DNA from: Microbacterium luteolum
GTDB lineage: Bacteria > Actinomycetota > Actinomycetes > Actinomycetales > Microbacteriaceae
Reading direction: 5' to 3'
DNA: 64,000 nucleotides
Assembly: GCF_039533965.1 (NCBI RefSeq)
Contig: NZ_BAAAUN010000001.1
Coordinates: 806,001-870,000, forward strand
Part shown: positions 8,253 to 15,182 of the stretch, in pieces
Position numbering within the stretch: position 1 is the first letter of the stretch
How the letters are laid out: every line of letters starts with the position of its first letter
Translations under genes and position numbers: made by a program
Notes under the pieces: model-generated
What the model saw: the letters and a program-made list of their open reading frames with translations, nothing else
Database searches by the model: none
What the model was told of the DNA's origin: nothing

Positions 8253-8819
8253 ATGGCCAAGAACGAGAGCAGACGCCGGATCATCGCGGATGCCGGCCTC
8301 GCCGTGCTCGCGCGCGACGGATCCCGGGGACTCACCCACCGCGCCGTCGACGCCGCGGCCGAGGTCCCGACCGGAACCACGTCCAACTACTTCCGCAGCC
8401 GCGACGCCCTCGTGGCCGGGCTCGTCGAACGCATCGGAGAACGCCTGGCTCCGACCACGGAGGACCTGGAGCGCCGCGCCGCCGGCTCGCCGGGTCCTGC
8501 CCTGTTCGCCGATTACATCCGCGACATCGTCCGGCGCCTCAGCGACGATCGCGACGTCACGCTCGCGCTGTTCGAGCTGCGTCTGGAGAGCAGCCGCCGA
8601 CCCGAGGTCGCCGCAGTCCTCGCGGCCTGGCAGCGCGCCGGTCTCGACGGCGACGTCGCGTTCAACGCGGCGGCGGGGCTTCCCGGTGGCCGACGGGAGA
8701 TCGCCCTGTTCCACTACGCGATCGACGGCCTCCTGCTCGATCGCCTGACGTCGCCGATCGATCCGGACACCTCGACCGACGACATCATCGACGCTCTCGT
8801 GGCCGGGCTGCTGCGCTGA
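8253..8819 (+). CDS. TetR family transcriptional regulator
   Basis: A 188-aa TetR-type repressor. The N-terminal HTH (about residues 5-55) reads GLAVLARDGSRGLTHRAVDA, then VPTGTTSNYFRSRDAL. The ligand domain has the helical pattern of actinobacterial TetR_C proteins, including ELRLESSRRPEVAAVLAAWQ. It is transcribed divergently from the CpdA-like phosphodiesterase gene, with a palindromic operator candidate between. The most likely targets are itself and that gene (inference). The start follows TAGGCT by 6 nt. Its 3' end is 15 bp from the convergent small membrane-protein gene, with no clear terminator. Confidence 0.92.
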   Translation: MAKNESRRRIIADAGLAVLARDGSRGLTHRAVDAAAEVPTGTTSNYFRSRDALVAGLVERIGERLAPTTEDLERRAAGSPGPALFADYIRDIVRRLSDDRDVTLALFELRLESSRRPEVAAVLAAWQRAGLDGDVAFNAAAGLPGGRREIALFHYAIDGLLLDRLTSPIDPDTSTDDIIDALVAGLLR

Positions 8820-8834
8820 GGTCGCAGTCCTCGG

Positions 8835-9170
8835 TCAGTGACCGACCACGATGAGCAGGATGCCTGCGATCACCGCGGCGGCGCACAGCACGAAGCAGCC
8901 GTAGGCCCCGACGAGCGCGAGCGACTTCTGCGCATCGGTCAGCGGGCTCTTCCTGGCCGCCTTCGCGGCCTGCTTCGCCGCCCGCTTGAGCTCCTTCTCG
9001 GAGATCACGGTGATCGCGTCGGTGAACTCCGCGGGGCTCACCACCGGAGCGTGCCCGCTCCGGACGAGCAGCCGGAGCCCCAGCGCGTAGAACGTGACGA
9101 TGGCGGTGGCACCGATGAGCGCGGCGGCGAACACCTGCAGGAAGGCGAGCCAGTCGATCGAGACGTTCAT
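8835..9170 (-). CDS. Small membrane protein coupled to the PiT transporter
   Basis: A 111-aa protein with a TM segment at about 8-30, a charged middle region (KELKRAAKQAAKAARKS) and a second TM at about 86-110. I do not recognise a named family. Its ATG overlaps the pit stop codon (ATGA), so translation is coupled and it is probably a partner or regulator of the phosphate transporter. The middle basic helix is similar in composition to the PiT C-terminal tail. A similar small gene after pit occurs in other actinobacteria as far as I recall, but its function is not established. Confidence 0.75.
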   Translation of the reverse strand: MNVSIDWLAFLQVFAAALIGATAIVTFYALGLRLLVRSGHAPVVSPAEFTDAITVISEKELKRAAKQAAKAARKSPLTDAQKSLALVGAYGCFVLCAAAVIAGILLIVVGH

Positions 9171-10525
9171 GCGGAATCTCCGTCCCGGCCGGCGTCCACG
9201 GGCTTCGAGCTCTTCCCGGACTTCGCGGCGCCCTTGGCCTCGGCCTTCTGCTTCGCCCGGGCCTTGGACTCGGCTTTCGCCTTCTCCCTGGCCTCGGCAC
9301 GCGCCTTCGCCTCGGCCTTGGCACGCTCGATGCGCTGCTGCCGGCGCGTGGGCGGCGGCGTGTCGGGGAGCTCCACCGCGAGGTGGGACTCGGCCACGTC
9401 GCTCATCGCGTTGGCATGCGTGACCGCGTTGCGGCGCGAGCGCATGAAGAGACCGAGGATGATGAGCACCGCGATGACCGCGTCGATCGCGACGCCCCAG
9501 TTGCCGAGCCACACGACGAGCAGAGCGGCCAGTGCGCCCACTCCGCCGGCGGCCGGCAGCGTGAGGAGCCAGCCGATACCGATCCGTCCGGCCGTGCGCC
9601 AGCGCACCGTGGAGCCGCGACGTCCGAGGCCGGAGCCGATGACGGAGCCGGAAGCGACCTGGGTGGTCGAGAGAGCGAAGCCGAGCGCGCTCGAGGCGAG
9701 GATCGTGGCGGCCGTCGAGCTCTCCGCCGCGAAGCCCTGCGCGGGCTTGACGTCGGTGAGGCCCTTGCCGAGCGTGCGGATGATGCGCCATCCGCCGAGG
9801 TAGGTGCCGAGCGCGATCGTGAAGGCACAGGCGATGATGACCCACAGCTCCGGCTCGTGGTGGGCACCCGACTGCCATCCGATCGTGATCATGGCGAGGG
9901 TGATCACACCCATGGTCTTCTGCGCGTCGTTGGTGCCGTGCGCGAGCGCGACCAGGGAGGACGTGAAGATCTGGCCCCACCGGAATCCGTCTCGTCCGTC
10001 GGGCTTCCCGTCGTAGCGACGCGTGATCGAGTACGCGATCTTGGTAGCGGCGAAGGCGATGATGCCGGCCGTGACCGGGGCGATCAGTGCCGGCAGCACG
10101 ATCTTGGACAGCACGGCACCGAAGTCGATGCCGCCGAGACCCGCACCGACGAGCGTGGCCCCGATGAGGCCTCCGAACAGGGCGTGCGAGGAGCTCGACG
10201 GCAGACCGAGCAGCCACGTCAGCATGTTCCACGTGATGGCGCCGATGAGTCCGGCGAAGATCAACGACAGGAAGAGATCGGCTCCCGCCGCGATGATCGC
10301 GTCTTCCTTGATGATGCCGCCCGAGATCGTCTTCGAGACCTCCGTCGAGAGGAAGGCTCCGACGAGATTCAGGACGGCTGCGAGGAGGACGGCGGTCTTG
10401 GGCTTCAGCGCACCGGTGGCGATGGGTGTGGCCATCGCGTTCGCGGTGTCGTGAAATCCGTTGGTGAAGTCGAAGAACAGTGCCAGCGCGATGACAAGCA
10501 CGACGATGAGGGCTGCGGTTTCCAC
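9167..10525 (-). CDS. pitA: PiT family inorganic phosphate transporter
   Basis: A 452-aa low-affinity phosphate:cation symporter of the inner membrane. Both inverted PiT repeats carry their signature: DFTNGFHDTANAMAT near residues 19-33, and VALAHGTNDAQKTMGVI in the second half. About ten TM segments are visible, with the SSSSHALFGGL loop. The final about 75 residues are a highly charged Ala/Lys/Glu/Arg helix that is probably cytoplasmic. Three 11-bp direct repeats that resemble actinobacterial PHO boxes lie 65-97 bp upstream, which would fit PhoP control. It is followed by an overlapping small membrane gene. Confidence 0.93.
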   Translation of the reverse strand: METAALIVVLVIALALFFDFTNGFHDTANAMATPIATGALKPKTAVLLAAVLNLVGAFLSTEVSKTISGGIIKEDAIIAAGADLFLSLIFAGLIGAITWNMLTWLLGLPSSSSHALFGGLIGATLVGAGLGGIDFGAVLSKIVLPALIAPVTAGIIAFAATKIAYSITRRYDGKPDGRDGFRWGQIFTSSLVALAHGTNDAQKTMGVITLAMITIGWQSGAHHEPELWVIIACAFTIALGTYLGGWRIIRTLGKGLTDVKPAQGFAAESSTAATILASSALGFALSTTQVASGSVIGSGLGRRGSTVRWRTAGRIGIGWLLTLPAAGGVGALAALLVVWLGNWGVAIDAVIAVLIILGLFMRSRRNAVTHANAMSDVAESHLAVELPDTPPPTRRQQRIERAKAEAKARAEAREKAKAESKARAKQKAEAKGAAKSGKSSKPVDAGRDGDSA

Positions 10526-10589
10526 CGTTCGCTTTCGGTCGTTTGAGGAAGAAAGGAGATGTCGACGTGATCGACGTGATGAACGAAGA

Positions 10590-10622
10590 GTTCACCGTGG
10601 GTTTCACTTCCGTTTACCGGCC
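10590..10622. promoter_or_regulatory. PHO-box-like triple 11-bp direct repeat
   Basis: Three contiguous 11-mers begin GTTCACC (10590), GTTTCAC (10601) and GTTTACC (10612). The 11-bp period and GTTCACC core match the PhoP direct-repeat units described in Streptomyces. The array sits between pitA and the S9 peptidase gene and points toward the latter. Confidence 0.5.
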
Positions 10623-10670
10623 CCGCTAAATCCTCCCACCCTGCCCCGCGCCGGTCAACTCGACCTGGGA

Positions 10671-10676
10671 TAGCGT
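10671..10676 (+). promoter_or_regulatory. -10 box for leaderless S9 peptidase gene
   Basis: TAGCGT ends exactly 6 nt before the GTG start at 10683, and no Shine-Dalgarno sequence precedes that start. Confidence 0.6.
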
Positions 10677-10682
10677 GGAACG

Positions 10683-12782
10683 GTGACCGACGCCCCCATC
10701 GCAGACCGCCGCTCCACCACTCGCACTCACCACGGAGACGAGGTCGACGACCCGTACGAGTGGCTCCGCGCGAAGGAGTCCGGCGAGGTCATCGAGCACC
10801 TCGAGGCCGAGAACGCCTACACCGACGCGAAGACCGCGCACCTCGCCGAGCTTCGCGAGCAGCTGTTCGAGGAGATCAAGAGCAGGGTGCAGGAGACGGA
10901 CCTGTCGGTGCCCACCCGTCGCGGCGACTGGTGGTACTACAGCCGCACGGAAGAGGGCTCTCAGTACGGCATCCACTGCCGTGCCGCCGCCGCACCCGGC
11001 GACTGGACTCCCCCGCGCCTCGAGCCCGGCGTGCCGGTGCCCGGCGAGGTCGTCCTCCTCGACGGGAACGCCGAGGCCGAGGGCCATGAGTTCTTCTCGC
11101 TGGGAGCGTTCGACACCTCGGACGACGCGACGAAGCTGCTCTGGTCCACCGACTTCGAGGGCGATGAGCTCTACACGGTGCATGTGCGCGACCTGACGAC
11201 GGGCGTGACGCTCGACGACGTCATCCCGAACACCGGCGGCGCCTTCTTCACGCCGGACGGCACCGGCGTCGTCTACACGACCCGGGACGAAGCCTGGCGG
11301 CCCGACACGCTGTGGCTTCACCGCCTCGGCACCCCCGTCGCCGACGACATCACGCTGTTCCATGAGCCCGACGAAAAGTTCTGGCTCGGCGCGGGGATCA
11401 CGCGCAGTCGCCGATACCTCGTGATCGGCGTCGGATCGAGCATCACCAGCGAGGAGTACCTGGTCGACCTCACCGGAGATCTCACCGCCGAGCCGCGGCT
11501 CGTGTGGCCGCGCCGCGAAGGCGTCGAGTACTCGCTCGATCATGCCGTCGTCGACGGCGAGGATCGTCTTCTCATCCTGCACAACCACGATGCCCTCGAC
11601 TTCGAGCTGGTATCGGTCGCGGCATCCGATCCGCAGGGCGAGCGGCGCGTGGTGATCGCACACGAGCCGGGCCGGCGACTCCTCGGGACCGACGCGTTCC
11701 GCGACTTCGCCACCGTCGAGTACCGCAGCGAGGGGCTCGAGCGCGTCGGCCTGCTGGACTACTCGACGGATGCCGTCGACGAGATCTCCTTCGACGAGCC
11801 GCTGTATTCGGCCGGTGTCAGCGGGAATCCGGAGTGGCACTCGCCGTACCTGAGACTCGGCTACACGTCGTTCGTGACACCGGGGACCGTGTACGACCTC
11901 GATCTCGCCTCGCGGGAGCTGGTGCTGCGCAAGCAGGTCACCGTCCTCGGCGGCTATGACCCGGCAGAGTACGGTCAGCGTCGGGAATGGGCGACCGCAT
12001 CCGACGGCACCCAGGTGCCGATCTCGCTGGTGTGGAAGCGCTCGCTCGGCGACCCCGGATCGGCCCCGCGACCGGTGCACCTCTACGGCTACGGCTCCTA
12101 CGAGCACTCGATCGATCCCGGCTTCTCCGTCGCGCGGCTCTCGGAGCTGGACCGCGGGGTCGTCTTCGCGGTGGCGCACGTGCGCGGTGGCGGCGAGATG
12201 GGCCGCCAGTGGTACGAGGAGGGCAAGCTGCTGCACAAGCGGAACACCTTCACGGACTTCGTCGCCTGCGGGCAGCACCTCGTCACCACGGGCGTGACCA
12301 CGCCGCAGCAGCTGGTCGCCGAGGGCGGCAGCGCGGGAGGTCTGCTGATGGGCGCGGTCGCGAACCTCGCGCCCGAGCTGTTCGCCGGCATCCTCGCCGC
12401 GGTGCCGTTCGTCGACGCGCTGACGACGATCCTCGATCCCTCATTGCCGCTGACCGTGATCGAGTGGGACGAGTGGGGCGACCCGCTGCACGACGCCGAG
12501 GTCTACGCCTACATGAAGTCGTACACGCCCTACGAGAACGTCCGCGACGGCGTCGCCTACCCGCGCATCCTCGCCGTGACGTCGCTCAACGACACCCGCG
12601 TCCTCTATGTGGAGCCGGCGAAGTGGGTCGCCCGTCTCCGGGAGGCCGGAGCATCCGATGTCCTCCTGAAGTGCGAGATGGTCGCCGGACACGGGGGCGT
12701 CAGCGGACGCTACAACTCCTGGAAGGAGCGCGCGTTCGAGCTCGCATGGCTGCTCGACACCCTCGGGCTCGCGGACGCCTGA
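10683..12782 (+). CDS. ptrB: S9 family serine peptidase, oligopeptidase B type
   Basis: A 699-aa prolyl-oligopeptidase-family enzyme. It has an N-terminal helix and seven-bladed propeller (about 70-410), then an alpha/beta-hydrolase catalytic domain. The catalytic triad is visible as Ser550 in GGSAGG, Asp637 in SLNDTRV and His670 in AGHGGVSG. The VHLYGYGSYEHSIDPGFS and VAHVRGGGEMGRQWYEEGK segments are typical of oligopeptidase B, which cleaves short peptides after Arg/Lys in the cytoplasm. The starting codon is GTG, placed 6 nt after TAGCGT. Prolyl oligopeptidase is the alternative, but the RGGGEMGR form favours OpdB. Confidence 0.92.
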   Translation: MTDAPIADRRSTTRTHHGDEVDDPYEWLRAKESGEVIEHLEAENAYTDAKTAHLAELREQLFEEIKSRVQETDLSVPTRRGDWWYYSRTEEGSQYGIHCRAAAAPGDWTPPRLEPGVPVPGEVVLLDGNAEAEGHEFFSLGAFDTSDDATKLLWSTDFEGDELYTVHVRDLTTGVTLDDVIPNTGGAFFTPDGTGVVYTTRDEAWRPDTLWLHRLGTPVADDITLFHEPDEKFWLGAGITRSRRYLVIGVGSSITSEEYLVDLTGDLTAEPRLVWPRREGVEYSLDHAVVDGEDRLLILHNHDALDFELVSVAASDPQGERRVVIAHEPGRRLLGTDAFRDFATVEYRSEGLERVGLLDYSTDAVDEISFDEPLYSAGVSGNPEWHSPYLRLGYTSFVTPGTVYDLDLASRELVLRKQVTVLGGYDPAEYGQRREWATASDGTQVPISLVWKRSLGDPGSAPRPVHLYGYGSYEHSIDPGFSVARLSELDRGVVFAVAHVRGGGEMGRQWYEEGKLLHKRNTFTDFVACGQHLVTTGVTTPQQLVAEGGSAGGLLMGAVANLAPELFAGILAAVPFVDALTTILDPSLPLTVIEWDEWGDPLHDAEVYAYMKSYTPYENVRDGVAYPRILAVTSLNDTRVLYVEPAKWVARLREAGASDVLLKCEMVAGHGGVSGRYNSWKERAFELAWLLDTLGLADA

Positions 12783-12799
12783 CCAACCACGCGCGCTCA

Positions 12800-12877
12800 C
12801 GCGGAATCAGGCAGTCGCGCGAGATCAGGCCGGTTCTCTCCTGAACAGCCTGATCCCGCGCGAACGCCTGATCTCGC
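12800..12877. repeat. 78-bp inverted-repeat element, copy A
   Basis: Two forward units (CGCGGAATCAGGC, GCGAGATCAGGC) are followed by two reversed units (GCCTGATCCCGCG, GCCTGATCTCGC), so the element folds on itself. It aligns without gaps to copy B at 13839-13916; the outer and inner units are conserved and the loop is not. It lies after the S9 peptidase gene and 103 bp before the DUF559 gene, and may also terminate transcription. Confidence 0.75.
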
Positions 12878-12967
12878 AGACGGTGCACTTCTGCTGCACG
12901 GACGAAGACCGGCACCAGTTGTCCCCTGTTCGCGAAAGACCGGGACGGGGAGAACCGGGCGGCATCC

Positions 12968-12973
12968 CAGACT
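12968..12973 (+). promoter_or_regulatory. -10-like box for DUF559 gene
   Basis: CAGACT ends 6 nt before the ATG at 12980, with no Shine-Dalgarno sequence. The same hexamer and spacing precede the osmC gene. Confidence 0.4.
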
Positions 12974-12979
12974 GATCGC

Positions 12980-13831
12980 ATGGAGAAGCCGTCGGTCGAG
13001 AAATGGGTGCGCCAACGCGGCGGCGTGGCGCACACTTCACACCTGCGGATGGCAGGCTTCACCGCACACGCCGTTCACAGCGCCGTCGAGTCGGGACGGC
13101 TCCGACGTGTCCGGCGTTCGTGGCTCGTCACCGTCGACTGCGACAGCCGACGGGTGCGTGCAGCATCGGTCGGCGGGCGCGTCACATGTGCCAGTGCGGC
13201 AGACCTGATGGGCTTCTGGCATGTCGAGACGGATGCCGTGCACATCGCACTCCCGCATTCCGCTTCTCGGTTCGATGCCACAGGCATCCAGGTCCACCGT
13301 GGCCGTGGGCCGGTGCCGGTGCATCCGCGAGCCGCGGACGAACCCGTCCTGAATGTGCTCTTCCACGTCGCTCGATGCCTTCCGACGCCCGATGCACTGG
13401 CGGTCTGGGAGTCGGCGGTGCGACGGGATGCCGTGGAACTCGACGAACTGGAACGTGTCGACTGGCGCTCCTCGGCGGCTGCGCGGATCGCGTCCCTCGT
13501 GGGCAGCAGATCGGACTCCGGACCTGAGACGGTCTTCGTCGAGCGGATGCGGGCGATCGGCGTCGCCGTCCGTCAGCAGGTATGGGTCGACGGACATCCG
13601 CTCGACGCGCTGATCGGCGATCGCCTCGGCGTGCAGATCGACGGCTACTCGCATCACAGCGCAGCGAGAGATCGCCGCCGCGATCTCCGCGCGGACGCGA
13701 GACTCGTGCTGCGCGGCTACACGATCCTCCGGTTCGACTACCACCAGGTGATGCACGATCACACGTATATCGAGCACACCGTGCGCACGGCGATGGCGCA
13801 GGGATTGCACCAGATCCGATCACGCCGCTGA
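12980..13831 (+). CDS. AbiEi-type winged helix plus DUF559 endonuclease-like protein
   Basis: A 283-aa protein. Residues about 6-60 resemble the AbiEi antitoxin N-terminal helix-turn-helix (RGGVAHTSHLRMAGFTAHAV, then SGRLRRVRRSWLV). The C-terminal about 100 residues resemble the DUF559/Vsr-like restriction-endonuclease fold: PETVFVERMRAIG, GHPLDALIGDRLGVQIDGYS and RDLRADARLVLRGYTILRFD, with a plausible D...QxD metal site. Such proteins are common in actinobacteria, often in several copies, and their function is unknown; defence or DNA repair has been proposed. No AbiEii toxin partner is present. The gene is bracketed by two copies of a 78-bp inverted-repeat element. Confidence 0.75.
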   Translation: MEKPSVEKWVRQRGGVAHTSHLRMAGFTAHAVHSAVESGRLRRVRRSWLVTVDCDSRRVRAASVGGRVTCASAADLMGFWHVETDAVHIALPHSASRFDATGIQVHRGRGPVPVHPRAADEPVLNVLFHVARCLPTPDALAVWESAVRRDAVELDELERVDWRSSAAARIASLVGSRSDSGPETVFVERMRAIGVAVRQQVWVDGHPLDALIGDRLGVQIDGYSHHSAARDRRRDLRADARLVLRGYTILRFDYHQVMHDHTYIEHTVRTAMAQGLHQIRSRR

Positions 13832-13838
13832 CCTCGCG

Positions 13839-13916
13839 CGCGGAATCAGGCAGACGCGCGGACACAGGCAGAAACTCGCCCGATCAGCCTGATTCCGCGC
13901 GATCGCCTGATTCAGC
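13839..13916. repeat. 78-bp inverted-repeat element, copy B
   Basis: Second copy of the element at 12800-12877, in the same orientation and starting 8 bp after the DUF559 stop. The first 15 bases are identical between copies and an internal 18-bp unit differs at one base. It lies between convergent genes (DUF559 gene and pfkA), so it may act as a bidirectional terminator. Confidence 0.75.
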
Positions 13917-13950
13917 GCGGACGAGCCGGCTCGTGCGCCCGACCGGACGC

Positions 13951-14979
13951 TCAGCCGAAGAGCGCAGCGGCCTCGTCGTAGCGGTAGCGCGGCACCGTGT
14001 GCAGCTCGCCGAGCGCGTCGGCGAACGGCACGCGCACGATGTCCGTGCCCTGCATCGCGACCATCTGGCCCCAGGCGCCTTCGACGATCGCGTCGGCGGC
14101 GTGCAGGCCGAGGCGTGTCGCGAGGACCCGGTCGAAGGCCGACGGCGAGCCGCCGCGCTGGATGTGACCGAGGATCGTGGCGCGCGTCTCGATGCCGGTG
14201 ATGCGCTCGATCTCGGGCGCGAGCTGGTCGCCGATGCCGCCCAGACGGGGACGGTTGAACGCGTCGAGGCCCTTGTCGCTGTAGGCCTCTTCCATGCCGA
14301 GCAGCTTGAAGCCCTCGGACACGACGACCAGGGGCGCACGACCGCGGTCGTGCGCGCTCGAGACGAGCGCGGTGATGTCGTCGATCGACATGGGCACCTC
14401 GGGGATGCAGATGACGTGAGCCCCTGCCGCCATGCCGGCGTGCAGCGCGATCCAACCGACGTGGCGCCCCATGACCTCGGCGACCATGCACCGCTGATGC
14501 GAGTCTCCCGTGGTGCGCAGCCGGTCCATCGCGTCGGTGGCGATGTTCACCGCCGTGTCGAAGCCGAAGGAGTAATCCGTCGCCTGAAGGTCGTTGTCGA
14601 TCGTCTTGGGGACGCCGAGCACCTTGATGCCGTCCTTCGACAGGCGGTCGGCCGCCGCGAGCGTGCCTTCCCCGCCGATCGCGACGATGCCGTCGATCTT
14701 GTGGCCGTAGAGGGTCTTCGCGATGTTCTCCGCGCCACCGCGCTCCCCCTCGTAGGGGTTGGTGCGGCTGGTGCCGAGGATCGTGCCGCCCACCTTCGAG
14801 AGGCCCTTCACCTCGTGCCGGGTCAGCGGCATGAAGTCGCCCTCGACGACCCCGCGCCAGCCGTCACGGATGCCGACGAACTCGAGGTCGTACGTGGTGG
14901 TGCCCTTGAGGACGATGCCGCGGATGACCGCGTTGAGTCCGGGGCAGTCGCCACCGCTCGTCAGGATGCCGATCTTCAT
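13951..14979 (-). CDS. pfkA: 6-phosphofructokinase
   Basis: A 342-aa phosphofructokinase that phosphorylates fructose 6-phosphate in glycolysis. Motifs are GILTSGGDCPGLNAVIRG at the N-terminus, GGEGTLAAA (phosphoryl-donor site), PKTIDNDLQATDYSFGFDTA (catalytic Asp), EVMGRHVGWIAL and GHIQRGGSPSAFDR. The Gly in GGEGT is typical of ATP-dependent enzymes, while the Lys in PKTIDND is typical of PPi-type enzymes. This mix is characteristic of the actinobacterial group III, which usually uses ATP. The ATG at 14979 has GGAAGG upstream; the frame is open further but that part lacks family similarity. Confidence 0.95.
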   Translation of the reverse strand: MKIGILTSGGDCPGLNAVIRGIVLKGTTTYDLEFVGIRDGWRGVVEGDFMPLTRHEVKGLSKVGGTILGTSRTNPYEGERGGAENIAKTLYGHKIDGIVAIGGEGTLAAADRLSKDGIKVLGVPKTIDNDLQATDYSFGFDTAVNIATDAMDRLRTTGDSHQRCMVAEVMGRHVGWIALHAGMAAGAHVICIPEVPMSIDDITALVSSAHDRGRAPLVVVSEGFKLLGMEEAYSDKGLDAFNRPRLGGIGDQLAPEIERITGIETRATILGHIQRGGSPSAFDRVLATRLGLHAADAIVEGAWGQMVAMQGTDIVRVPFADALGELHTVPRYRYDEAAALFG

Positions 14980-15083
14980 GCTGGTGCCTTCCGACGTTCG
15001 GGAGAGAGGGGGAAAGGCGACGCTGCCTGCGATCGACACTAGTGCCCCGGCGTGGTGCGGCGCCATTCGAGGCAGGCGAAAAC

Positions 15084-15103
15084 CGAGGATCTTTACGTCC
15101 TCG
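15084..15103. other. Small hairpin in pfkA 5' region
   Basis: CGAGGA (15084-15089) pairs with TCCTCG (15098-15103) around an 8-nt loop, 105 bp upstream of pfkA. A TAGTGT hexamer lies between it and the gene. The role is unknown. Confidence 0.3.
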
Positions 15104-15154
15104 AGACCCGCCCTCTCAGATCTTCACGACACATCCGGATTCGGACCCGAAATC

Positions 15155-15182
15155 GGCGTTAAGAAACCCCGTTCTTGACGCC
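15155..15182 (-). terminator. Terminator of the helicase gene
   Basis: GGCGTTAAGAA (15155-15165) pairs with TTCTTGACGCC (15172-15182) with one wobble. The stem begins inside the helicase stop codon and is followed on the leftward strand by GATTTC. Confidence 0.7.

Noticed and set aside
12980..13831. Complete AbiE-type toxin-antitoxin system
   Set aside because: Only the AbiEi-like N-terminal HTH is present, fused to DUF559; no AbiEii nucleotidyltransferase gene is adjacent.
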